From JBKHYJ01 sp046565505 (GTDB lineage Bacteria; Acidobacteriota; Blastocatellia; UBA7656), in the NCBI GenBank assembly GCA_046565505.1, contig JBKHYJ010000006.1, forward strand, positions 1 to 8,792: a stretch of 8,792 nt of DNA, written 5' to 3'. A model generated the notes under the pieces. That model ran no database searches and was not told the origin of the DNA. It worked only from the letters and a program-made list of their open reading frames with translations. A program made the translations under genes and the position numbers. Of this stretch, positions 1 to 6,435 are shown piece after piece. Numbering within the stretch: the first letter of the stretch is position 1; each line of letters opens with the position of its first letter.

Positions 1-343
1 TTTTATAGACCTGAGTTTGTTCAATGATTCTTTCTAATGCCTTAATATCATACTTAGCTTCTCGGTATTGCGACCAGACAATATAATATTCCGCTATTAG
101 TTGGCATCCCTTTAATGGAGTATTAATCAAGATTCGTGAAAGCCCTCTAACTCTATCAATCTGCCTAAAAGCCTGAGGGACCTTTATCTGCCTGATAATA
201 CGGTTCCCTAGTTCCCGATAGCTAACAATCCCCGGAGGGAGCGTGAAGAATTTCGCCGGGCCAAGCCTCGCTAGCACTGCTCTGGCAGATTGATCTGGCA
301 GGGGAATGCTGACATGATAGGCAGGGTGTCGGGGCGGTGGATT
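1..343 (-). CDS. Unrecognised partial protein, 3' end beyond window edge
   Basis: A minus-strand reading frame is open for 114 codons from just after a TGA (346-344) to the window edge. I do not recognise the family. The N-terminal part reads SIPLPDQSARAVLARLGPAK, then LPPGIVSYRELGNRII. The rest is rich in charged and aliphatic residues (RGLSRILINTPLKGCQLIAE, later YDIKALERIIEQTQ) and looks alpha-helical, perhaps TPR-like, though that is only an impression. No ATG lies in frame; the only ordinary start is GTG at 277-275, inside what looks like continuous protein, so the true start may be lost to a frameshift or lie upstream in another frame. The part left of ~240 is about 40% GC, much lower than the rest of the window, which suggests a different origin. 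It points away from the padR-ADOP pair. Confidence 0.5.
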
Positions 344-356
344 TCATCCACGACGC
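334..356. repeat. Short hairpin (GTGGAT-TTC-ATCCAC)
   Basis: GTGGAT (337-342) and ATCCAC (346-351) form a perfect 6-bp inverted repeat around a 3-base loop. GCG (334-336) and CGC (354-356) can extend the stem past a 2-base bulge. It lies at the head of the minus-strand partial gene and just beyond a 19-codon minus-strand ORF (418-359). There is no T run, so it is not an obvious intrinsic terminator. It could be a leader hairpin or part of a dispersed repeat; the function is unknown. Confidence 0.4.
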
Positions 357-466
357 GGCTAATGTTTGAGTACGCGCATAACAATCACATGCAGCGTAGC
401 GCGGTATGCAAGTTTCATATGGATCGCACTACCTACATCGATTTGCGTCAAGGCGCCCGCTGATGC

Positions 467-658
467 GGCTCACTCTACCCGGCGTTACAGCGCCTAGCAG
501 TTAAGAGGTAGGTGAAAACCGAATGGCGGGAGTCGGGTAACAATCGCCGCGCCCGCTTCTACAAGTTAACCCCCGCGGGCCGTAAGCAACTCAAACAGGA
601 AGAGGCAGACTTCGAACTTGTCCTGGGTGCTATCCTGAGTGTTGTGCAGCCGGTGTGA
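467..658 (+). pseudogene. PadR-family transcriptional regulator, truncated remnant with in-frame stop
   Basis: The frame starting at 467 reads GSLYPALQRLAVKR, a TAG stop at 509-511, then VKTEWRESGNNRRARFYKLT and PAGRKQLKQEEADFELVLGA, ending at TGA 656-658. This is the classic second half of the PadR winged-helix DNA-binding domain: the recognition-helix motif GSLYPALxRL, the wing with NNRRAxFYxLTxAG, and the C-terminal helix. The first half of the domain (about 45 residues) is missing: the codons before 467 contain a TGA and show no PadR similarity. PadR repressors in acidobacteria are commonly encoded directly before ADOP permeases, and here the stop is only 12 bases before the permease's native ATG (671). 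So it is the remnant of the regulator of the next gene, not functional as it stands. The family call is strong; the stop could be checked by resequencing. Confidence 0.8.
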
Positions 659-664
659 GGAGGG
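657..664 (+). promoter_or_regulatory. Ribosome binding site of the original ADOP start
   Basis: GAGGAGGG overlaps the padR TGA and lies 6 bases before ATG 671. That ATG opens MLDRLIQLWGRLLLYL, the usual ADOP N-terminus. It marks the ancestral start even though that frame is now broken by frameshifts. Confidence 0.6.
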
Positions 665-670
665 CGCATC

Positions 671-875
671 ATGCTTGATCGACTCATACAGCTCTGGGGG
701 AGGCTGCTGCTCTACTTGTGGGGCGGGCGGTTCGACCGCGAGCTGGAGGAGGAGATTCGCCCCACCTTCGGATGAAGGAGGAGAACCTAAGCAGGGGGAT
801 GCCCCCTCAGGAGGCGGGCTTGGCCGCGTGGGGCAGTTCGGAAATGTGACTTTGGCGAAGGAGGACAGTCGCGAC
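671..875 (+). pseudogene. Frameshifted N-terminal segment of the ADOP permease
   Basis: From ATG 671 the frame reads MLDRLIQLWGRLLLYL and then RFDRELEEEIR, the cytoplasmic N-terminal signature of ADOP permeases (…DRELdEEirfHle…). The frame then hits TGA at 773-775. Homology continues one frame over from ATG 772 as MKEENLSRGMPPQEAGLAAW, and then shifts again into QFGNVTLAKEDSRDMWAFRH, which is in frame with the long downstream CDS. Each shift equals one lost base, near the CCCC run at 760-763 and the GGGG run at 828-831. Adding one base at each place would restore a single 671-3491 gene of about 940 residues. Because both sites are homopolymer runs, read error is a serious alternative to true decay. 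Confidence 0.75.
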
Positions 876-3491
876 ATGTGGGCGTTCAGGCATTTAGAGA
901 CACTGTGGCACGACCTGAGATACGGCGCGCGAATGTTGCTAAAGAACAAGAGCTTCACGGCGGTGGCCGTGCTCAGTCTAGCGCTCGGCATTGGCGCGAA
1001 TACGGCGTTGTTCAGCGTGGTGGATGCTGTGTTGTTCAGAACCTTACCGGTCGCTGAGCCGCAGCGGCTGGTGCTGTTTGGATGGCAAGCCGGACTTCCG
1101 TTCAGGATCAATGGCATGAGCGGTTCATCGTTTGTGCCCGGGCCGCCAGGCACACGCGGGCTTTCGCTGTTTCGCTACGAGGTCTTTGACACCATGCGCC
1201 AGGCACGCGCCGCCGCGTCAGACAGCCCGCTCAGCGATCTCTTCGCCTTCGCTCCGCTGTCTGAATTGACCGCGGTGGTGGGCGAGCAGGCGGAGATAGT
1301 CGGCGGACAAGCCGTAACCGGAGGCTATTTCGCCGGACTGAGATTGCAACCTAGCTTGGGACGCGCGATCACTGAAGAAGACGACAAGCCGGGCGCAATG
1401 CCGGCGGTCGTGCTCAGCCATCAGTTCTGGCAGGAGCGGTTCGGCGCCAACCCGGCAGTCATTGGTCAGCCGCTCAGACTCAACAGGCAAACATTCACCA
1501 TCATCGGCGTCATGCCGCCCGCCTTCACTGGCACCTTGCAAGTTGATTATCACCCTGCCATCACCGTCCCGCTGGCCTGCGAGCCATTGCTGCGGGGTGA
1601 ACGCAGCCGTTTGGGCACGGCGAAAGAATCGGGCGTCTGGTGGCTGAATGTAATGGGGCGGCTTAGACCGGGCGCGACTTATGAACAGGCGCGCGACGGC
1701 TTGAACGGTAATTTTCAAGCTGCCGCGTTGGAGGTCATGCCGCCGCCGCGCAAAGCGAGTGAACCGGCACAACTCGAACCGAAAGATTATCCGCGCCTGA
1801 TTGCGGAATCCGGCAGCCATGGGATGTTGGACGTGCGCAGACGTTATTCAGCAACCATCTACGGACTATTCATTGTGGTGGCGCTGGTGCTGCTGATTGC
1901 CTGCGCTAACCTGGCGAACCTGTTGCTGGCGCGGGCGGCCTTGCGCGGCCCAGAGATCAGCCTGCGGCTGGCGGTGGGCGCGGGGCGCTTCAGGCTTGTG
2001 CGACAACTTCTGACCGAAAGTGTGTTGCTCGCAGCGCTGGGCGGCGCTGCCGGTGTGCTTTTCGCCTTTTGGGGCAAGAGCGCGCTCGTGGCATTGACCG
2101 ACAAAGACACGGGACTGTTGCCCAATGAGGTTGATCTCAATCTGAATTGGCGCGTGCTCGTGTTCACGTTGGCTGTCTCCTTATTGACGGGTGTGCTGTT
2201 TGGTTTGGCGCCTGCATGGCGCGCGACAAGCCCTGATTTGGTGACCTCGCTCAAACAGAGCCGCCGCATGACGGGCGCCGTGTCGCGGTTGAGCAGAGGA
2301 TTGATCATCGCGCAAGTTGCGCTCTCGTTGTTATTATTGGTCGGCGCGGGTCTGTTCATCCGCACCCTCTACAACCTACAACGCGCCAACCTGGGCTTCA
2401 ATCAGGAGAATCTGTTGCTCTTCCGGTTGCAGCCCCGACAGGCCGGGTACAAAGACGAACGGCTGGTGCAATTCTATCAGCACCTCTTTGCGCGGTTGGA
2501 CAACCTGCCTGGCGTGCGCGCGGCGACGTTTGGGCGCATCCCCCTCATAGCGAATGACAACTATGTCGGCGCCGTCCTGCTGCCCGGCGAGGCGGAACAG
2601 ACTGCCGAGGAGCATGCCACTAACCGGTTAATGGTGCGCGAGAACTATTTCTCGACGATGGAGATCCCGCTGCTGCGCGGGCGCGGCTTCACGGCACAGG
2701 ATGACGAGCGCGCGCCCCAGGTCGCCATCGTCAATCAAACCTTTGCTCAGAAGTTTTTCCCCGATGCTGACGTGCTCGGCCAGCGTGTTACGCTGGACCA
2801 ACGCGAAGTCGAGATCATCGGCGTCGCCGCCGACACCAAATACATGAGCCAGCGCGAAGAACTCAAGCCGCTGCTTTACACGCCGTGGCAGCAGGAGTTC
2901 GCAGTGATCGGCGAGATGTATTTCGCCCTGCGCACCATAAGCGAACCGACCGCGCTCGCCGACACGGTACGTCAGGTGGTCCGCGAACTGGACAGCAACC
3001 TACCGGTCACAGAGGTCGGCACGCAAACAGCTCGCTCGCAGGCCACGTTAGGGCAGGAACGTCTGTCCGCCTGGCTCTTGAGTTTTTTCGGCGGGTCGGC
3101 ACTCCTGCTCGCGGCCATCGGACTTTCGGGTGTGTTGGCCTATTCGGTGGCCCAGCGCACTAACGAGATCGGCATCCGAATGGCGCTCGGCGCGCAAGCG
3201 GGCCAGGTCTTGCGGCTAGTGATCTGGCAAGGGATGAAACTGGTGCTGCTGGGACTGGCCGTTGGCGCATTGGGCGGTTATGCCTTTAACCGATTGCTAG
3301 CTAGCCAATATTTCGAGAAGACTTCCTGGCAGGCGCAAATGGCCGAGCAGCTTTACGGGGTGAAAGGAACTGATCCGGTAACCTTTATGCTCATCGCGTC
3401 GCTGCTTGCGCTGGTCGCGCTGGTGGCTTGCTGGATACCGGCGCGGCGGGCGACGCGGATAGATCCATTGGCGGCGCTCAGGCAGGAGTAA
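876..3491 (+). CDS. ADOP-type FtsX/MacB-like ABC transporter permease
   Basis: Membrane protein of the MacB/FtsX permease superfamily, in the duplicated acidobacterial form that combines two MacB-like periplasmic domains and two FtsX domains. From ATG 876 it has 871 residues: the short MWAFRHLETLWHDLRYGARM segment, membrane helix 1 at ~27-55 (LALGIGANTALFSVV), a periplasmic core to ~320, the first FtsX block at ~325-455 (IACANLANLLLARA, LRLAVGAGRFRLVRQLLTES), a second helix plus periplasmic core from ~475 (GLIIAQVALSLLLLVGAGLF), and the last FtsX block at ~730-871 (TNEIGIRMALGAQAGQVLRL, ending WIPARRATRIDPLAALRQE). No ATPase is encoded beside it, as is usual for these 'orphan' permeases; the substrate is unknown. 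The same frame is open from GTG 639, but that extension is an out-of-frame reading of the padR end and the native N-terminus. ATG 876 has AAGGAGG (858-864) 11 bases upstream and could serve as a start, giving a protein that lacks only the cytoplasmic N-terminus. Confidence 0.9.
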   Translation: MWAFRHLETLWHDLRYGARMLLKNKSFTAVAVLSLALGIGANTALFSVVDAVLFRTLPVAEPQRLVLFGWQAGLPFRINGMSGSSFVPGPPGTRGLSLFRYEVFDTMRQARAAASDSPLSDLFAFAPLSELTAVVGEQAEIVGGQAVTGGYFAGLRLQPSLGRAITEEDDKPGAMPAVVLSHQFWQERFGANPAVIGQPLRLNRQTFTIIGVMPPAFTGTLQVDYHPAITVPLACEPLLRGERSRLGTAKESGVWWLNVMGRLRPGATYEQARDGLNGNFQAAALEVMPPPRKASEPAQLEPKDYPRLIAESGSHGMLDVRRRYSATIYGLFIVVALVLLIACANLANLLLARAALRGPEISLRLAVGAGRFRLVRQLLTESVLLAALGGAAGVLFAFWGKSALVALTDKDTGLLPNEVDLNLNWRVLVFTLAVSLLTGVLFGLAPAWRATSPDLVTSLKQSRRMTGAVSRLSRGLIIAQVALSLLLLVGAGLFIRTLYNLQRANLGFNQENLLLFRLQPRQAGYKDERLVQFYQHLFARLDNLPGVRAATFGRIPLIANDNYVGAVLLPGEAEQTAEEHATNRLMVRENYFSTMEIPLLRGRGFTAQDDERAPQVAIVNQTFAQKFFPDADVLGQRVTLDQREVEIIGVAADTKYMSQREELKPLLYTPWQQEFAVIGEMYFALRTISEPTALADTVRQVVRELDSNLPVTEVGTQTARSQATLGQERLSAWLLSFFGGSALLLAAIGLSGVLAYSVAQRTNEIGIRMALGAQAGQVLRLVIWQGMKLVLLGLAVGALGGYAFNRLLASQYFEKTSWQAQMAEQLYGVKGTDPVTFMLIASLLALVALVACWIPARRATRIDPLAALRQE

Positions 3492-3587
3492 ATGCCTGAT
3501 TCTTATTTCGCAGAATGCTCAGAGGGCGAAATTATTGATCCGATTTGACAGCTTTTCAGGTACGCAGTAGGCTGAAAACACCTGCTT
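3492..3587. repeat. Intergenic spacer with two 7-bp inverted repeats
   Basis: Two perfect 7-bp inverted repeats sit here: ATTTCGC (3505-3511) with GCGAAAT (3526-3532), and TTTTCAG (3553-3559) with CTGAAAA (3572-3578). The first begins 14 bases after the permease stop and might act as a weak hairpin, but it has no T run. The second lies 9 bases before the transposase ATG and could be an operator or part of the terminal region of the former insertion element. No matching copy is visible on the far side of that element, so its ends cannot be defined. Confidence 0.35.
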
Positions 3588-4425
3588 ATGCGTACTCCAT
3601 CCGCGAAAGCGAAATCTCAATCATCTGGGGGCGATGCTGACGAGAAAGCACGGACCCGGTTTCAGGCAGTTCTAGCACAGCTCTCCGGCGAGTCTGCTGA
3701 AGAAGTACAGGCCCGTTTCAACATTTCCCGCAGTAGCCTGTGTGCCTATAAGAAACGTGCTCTCGAGGCGATGCACGAAGCATTGAAGAACAAAAAGCGC
3801 GAGCCTCATTATCCCTACAATCGCCTGTCTGAAAAGTTAAGAGGAAGCAGCGAAGGCGGCCTGCCGGCTACATCCCACATTCAGTTCCTACCATATCAAA
3901 GAGTGCATGGGGGCGATGCCCGACGCCACGAACCATTCAGCGATTGAGAAAGCGTTTGTCATTGCCATGCTTGAAGAAACGAACTGCCCCAACCTCGAAA
4001 GCGCGCCGCTTCACCGAAGGACAGAAGCGCGACATTCACAAGCGCGTCAAAGAAAAATTGTATCTCGGCCCTTATCGTTTGGGGTGGGAATTCAGAATCA
4101 ACACCGCATGAGGATCGGCCTTTCCACGGTCAAACGCGTCGAGGGCAGGATTCTGGAAGATATGAATCCCAAGCCAGCCAAACCGGTGTGGCAGTTCTAT
4201 GAGCGCGGGCATCCGCACATCCTGTGGCACGGCGACTCCATTGAGAAGATCGTACTCACGAGAGATGGCAAGACAGCTTATCAATTCACACTACTTGATG
4301 ACTACTCCCGCGCTTACGTTCATTGCAGCCCGTCCACCGAGCCCGATGAGGTCAATGTAGTAGGGGGCATCGCGGCGGTGCGTGAGCATCAGGCGATCCC
4401 GAAAGCCCTACTGTTTGATAATGGC
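3588..4425 (+). pseudogene. DDE (rve-type) transposase, frameshifted and 3'-truncated
   Basis: The gene starts at ATG 3588 with a helix-turn-helix region (SAEEVQARFNISRSSLCAYK). It stays in frame 0 to about 3836, continues in another frame as EEAAKAACRLHPTFSSYHIK, moves to a third at about 3932 (TIQRLRKRLSLPCLKKRTAP, then RRFTEGQKRDIHKRVKEKLY) and returns at about 4094 to QNQHRMRIGLSTVKRV. The catalytic core then reads ILWHGDSIEK (first Asp block), TAYQFTLLDDYSRAYVHC, and KALLFDNG (second Asp block), as in integrase-core transposases. Similarity stops right after LLFDNG at ~4425, so the last third of the core with the catalytic Glu is missing. The frame changes are about +1, +1 and -1 base, so this is a dead element rather than a single programmed frameshift. 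The frame from 3907 runs without a stop into the next feature. Confidence 0.75.
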
Positions 4426-4914
4426 CAAATCTGTAAATCGACCTATCCGACCAGTGTTCAAGATATCGCACATATTCCAGCAGGGCGACATCAAATTGCA
4501 GAGGATCAGATCGGGGAAATTGCTCAGAAGGTCGAGAGATTTTTGGACAATCTCTATTTTAACCGGCTTTTATTGAAGGCCGAGAATGGTACTTTCAAAG
4601 AACATACGCCATCAAGCGCGGCTGCGTTAGCCCAAATCGCATCGCTGTCCGGCGGCCACATTCCTAATGCTAAAGAAGAAACAATCCGCAATCTACGAGA
4701 GCAGTCGCTCGCTGACATCTGGTACGGAGCGGGGTTTTTGTCCTTCAGGAAGATTTTCGAGCAAGAGAGCGAGTGCTCAAGTTGCGGGTTGCAGCCGAGC
4801 TGTAATCGCTGCCCTGCGCATTCGTATCTGGAAACCGGCAACCTGCTCCAGTGTGCTCCCAATGAGCGTCACTTTGCTGAGCTCTACCGCGATTTCCAAG
4901 CGGCAAGGGCGTGA
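4426..4914 (+). pseudogene. C-terminal SPASM domain of a radical SAM peptide maturase, fused to the transposase
   Basis: In frame with the truncated transposase, the segment ends with a SPASM-type iron-sulfur domain: NLREQSLADIWYGA (about 4693-4734), then Cys at 4774, 4783, 4801, 4810 and 4852, spaced C-x2-C-x5-C-x2-C-x13-C (ECSSCGLQPSCNRCPAHSYL), and RHFAELYRDFQAARA at the end. In PqqE-like and related peptide-modifying radical SAM enzymes this domain holds auxiliary [4Fe-4S] clusters. The catalytic radical SAM half, with its CxxxCxxC motif, is absent. The stretch 4426-4690 is open but matches nothing I recognise, so the exact join is uncertain. The TGA (4912-4914) lies just before a PqqD-like gene, the usual partner of such enzymes. 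Formally one 335-codon ORF (3907-4914) covers transposase and SPASM; it is a chimera and probably has no function. Confidence 0.7.
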
Positions 4915-4928
4915 GGGGATCTACAGGT

Positions 4929-5146
4929 ATGGAAAACATTGCGACGGTTCCTATTTCTATTCGTCCACATATCGGGGTACGCCGCCTGGGCAAAGCTTTG
5001 TGTCTTTATAACCTGAAGAGCAGGCAGGCATGGGTCTGCAAAGGGAGCAGTCCGCAAATCTGGCAAAGGTTATCTCATGGGGATACGGCTGAAGAGATCA
5101 GCAAGTCATTTAGCGCAAAGTACAATGTCCCGGCAGAAAAAGTCCG
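4929..5146 (+). pseudogene. PqqD-like / RRE peptide-recognition protein, C-terminally truncated
   Basis: From ATG 4929 the protein reads MENIATVPISIRPHIGVRRL, then LYNLKSRQAWVCKGSSPQIW, RLSHGDTAEEISKSFSAKY and NVPAEKV. This fits the PqqD family: a beta-hairpin part with a bulky side chain in 'qaWvckGss', the conserved IWqrLshGdTaEEI segment, and the start of the winged-helix part. PqqD domains act as RiPP recognition elements that bind the leader of a precursor peptide and hand it to the radical SAM-SPASM enzyme. Here it follows the SPASM remnant by 14 bases, as in such operons. GAGGGG (4913-4918) lies 10 bases before the ATG; a GTG at 4911 also opens the frame. After ~73 residues homology stops. 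The frame runs on to 5261 as unrelated residues because the DNA switches to an IS5-type transposase end in another frame. No precursor peptide was found nearby. Confidence 0.65.
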
Positions 5147-5284
5147 CGATGGGAAGTCGAGCGGTTGTTCGCTTGGCTGCAAAACTTCCGCCGGATATTG
5201 GTGCGCTATGAATATCACGATGACAACTACCTGGGCTTTGTCCATCTCGGTTGCATCCTGATTTTACTCGGAGCATATTTTTGA
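5147..5284 (+). mobile_element. 3' end of an IS5-type transposase gene (remnant)
   Basis: One frame over from the pqqD-like gene, the codons from 5147 to the TGA at 5282-5284 read RWEVERLFAWLQNFRRILVR, YEYHDDNYLGFVHLGC, ILILLGAYF. This is the C-terminus of IS5-family DDE transposases: the W-x-VER block carries the catalytic Glu, followed by FAW…NFRRxxVRYE and the hydrophobic end. Only about 45 residues remain of a protein usually several times longer. The 5' break is sharp, in the middle of the pqqD-like gene, and the 3' side passes within a few bases into an opposite-strand permease fragment. No terminal inverted repeat or target duplication is visible. Confidence 0.8.
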
Positions 5285-5612
5285 GATAACTTCTAGAATC
5301 TTCACCCCCCAAATCGCAAGTATCAGGACGAGCGTGCCGCCCGCCAGCGTCAGTACCAGGCTTTCCGTCAGTAATTGCCGCACCAATCGGCCAGGGCCCG
5401 CCCCCAGGGCAACGCGCACCGCAAATTCACCGCTTCGTCGTTTCACCCGCGCAAGTAGAAGATTTGCCAGGTTCATACAGACGATCAGGAGAGTTGCCCC
5501 AACTGCCGCAAACAAGACCAGCAAATCACGAAGAGATGAGCCAATAATCGCATCCTGAAGCGGCTGCATTGTCGCACGCATCTCAATATCGCCTGGTATC
5601 TGAGCGGCTGAA
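5285..5612 (-). pseudogene. Internal fragment of an ADOP/MacB-type permease
   Basis: The minus-strand frame reads AAQIPGDIEMRATMQPLQDA, then LLVLFAAVGATLLIVCMNLA, NLLLARVKRRSGEFAVRVAL, GAGPGRLVRQLLTESLVLTL, and ends AIWGVKILEV. This is the join between the first periplasmic domain and the first FtsX block of an ADOP permease, matching the intact gene's IACANLANLLLARA / VGAGRFRLVRQLLTES region (from about 1895) but clearly diverged, so it is a paralogue and not a recent copy. Both ends are lost: to the right it meets the NmrA-like fragment near 5612, to the left the IS5 end at 5284. An ATG at 5617-5615 opens the frame to a TAA at 5266-5264, but this ORF is an accident of the joins. About 110 of the roughly 870 or more residues remain. 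Confidence 0.8.
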
Positions 5613-5786
5613 GTCATCGGCGTTTTCGGCCGTCCCCTTCACCACTTCAACGCCTGCGGGGATTAGCGGTGACGTGGGGTTTCCCGCCAGGACGCGCAAG
5701 CAATGGCCGGCAGACAGGGCTTCAAGTATGATCGAATGACCGATCGCCCCCGTCGCCCCGATGATCAGAGCCTGCCTGGCACTCAT
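5613..5786 (-). pseudogene. NmrA-like NAD(P)-binding protein, N-terminal fragment
   Basis: From ATG 5786-5784 the protein reads MSARQALIIGATGAIGHSII, then LEALSAGHCLRVLAGNPTSP, LIPAGVEVVKGTAENADDFS. This is the start of an atypical short-chain dehydrogenase / NmrA-type Rossmann fold: first beta strand, the GATGAIG dinucleotide-binding loop, and the 'GVEVVKGTAEN' strand-loop. Only ~58 of the usual 250-300 residues remain; the frame then enters the permease fragment and stops at about 5585. AGGAG (5795-5791) lies 4 bases before the ATG. It follows the cupin-like remnant by 22 bases on the same strand, so the two may once have formed an operon. It is inactive as it stands. Confidence 0.75.
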
Positions 5787-5808
5787 GGCTCTCCTCATCG
5801 GCCTGCCG

Positions 5809-6018
5809 CTCCGCAGGAGGTGCGATCTGCACATGGTGCTTGGCCGCGATGCTCATGACCTTCTCAACATCGGGGGGTAGAGACTTCACCTCCCGGTCAA
5901 GCTCCTAGAAGAACAGCCCGACCCCCGAATGGGATGGATCACGCGTCGAAGAATTCAGGTCAACCGCACGGCGGAATGCCGAGTCATCCGGCGGTTTCTC
6001 GACAGTGAAGCCGAGTTT
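5809..6018 (-). pseudogene. Cupin-like protein, C-terminal remnant with in-frame stops
   Basis: On the minus strand the frame between a TAG at 6021-6019 and a TAG at 5907-5905 reads KLGFTVEKPPDDSAFRRAVD, then STRDPSHSGVGLFF. After that TAG it continues ELDREVKSLPPDVEKVMSIA, AKHHVQIAPPAE. The last part resembles the C-terminus of single-domain cupin proteins (…LPPdxEKvxxIAAKHgveIxpP). The identity of the part before the TAG is less certain and may be another fragment. The metal-binding cupin core is not visible. The natural stop after APPAE also seems to be lost, since the frame runs on into the NmrA-like start. It is a decayed gene just upstream of the NmrA-like fragment. Confidence 0.45.
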
Positions 6019-6049
6019 CTATTTGTGCCGTCCTGAGAGGTCGCTTTGA

Positions 6050-6355
6050 TGTAGGCTGAGACGGGGGATAGGTTTTGACGCCCCGGCGACTTCTACCCGC
6101 ACAAGAAGAGGGAGGCCGTGCTCGTTTGCAGCGCTCGTCCACGAGAGGCTCGCCGCCGGCCCGGTCCTGGTAGAGATAGAGCGCATCGTTCAAGCAGCCG
6201 ACTTCAATGACCAGTTGGACCAGAATACGGCGGCTCGCGGCTTGCGACTGATGGGCCGGGACTTTCCGCTGGTGACGAGGGACTATCACGATACCGTCCA
6301 GCGCGCCTCATTCGTCTAGGACGCGCTTTACTCGAGCATCGCGGACGGTCAATAT
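6050..6355 (+). other. Open frame of ~101 codons without a start codon, unrecognised
   Basis: Between a TGA at 6047-6049 and a TAA at 6353-6355 the plus strand is open. The second half looks protein-like: FAALVHERLAAGPVLVEIER, IVQAADFNDQLDQNTAARGL, then RDFPLVTRDYHDTVQRLIRL and GRALLEHRGRSI. It lacks any plausible upstream start (first in-frame ATG 6251, GTG 6272) and has no ribosome binding site. It could be the 3' end of a gene whose start was lost at one of the joins, or chance openness in GC-rich DNA. I do not recognise a family. A minus-strand frame (6289-5984) covers the same bases and looks no better. Confidence 0.25.
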
Positions 6356-6435
6356 AATCACAGAGGGTGACCGCCCTTAATCGGGCCGGGCAAGCAATAC
6401 TGTTCATTATTGTGACGGAGGAAGGCTGGAATGTG

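Noticed and set aside
639..875. GTG 639 as the start of the ADOP protein
   Set aside because: The residues it adds are out-of-frame readings of the padR end and of the native permease N-terminus, which is seen in the other two frames from ATG 671.
566..1153. 195-codon minus-strand ORF over the padR/permease start
   Set aside because: It lies opposite clear PadR and ADOP homology and shows no recognisable motif; a GC-driven shadow frame.
1218..2615. Minus-strand ORFs of 79-200 codons across the permease
   Set aside because: All are antisense to the intact ADOP coding frame, with low-complexity Arg/Ser/Ala composition typical of antisense shadows.
6240..6317. Possible PIN-domain toxin C-terminus (RDFPLVTRDYHD)
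   Set aside because: The resemblance is limited to a few residues; on careful reading the frame continues to 6355 without the acidic residues and ending expected of a PIN domain.
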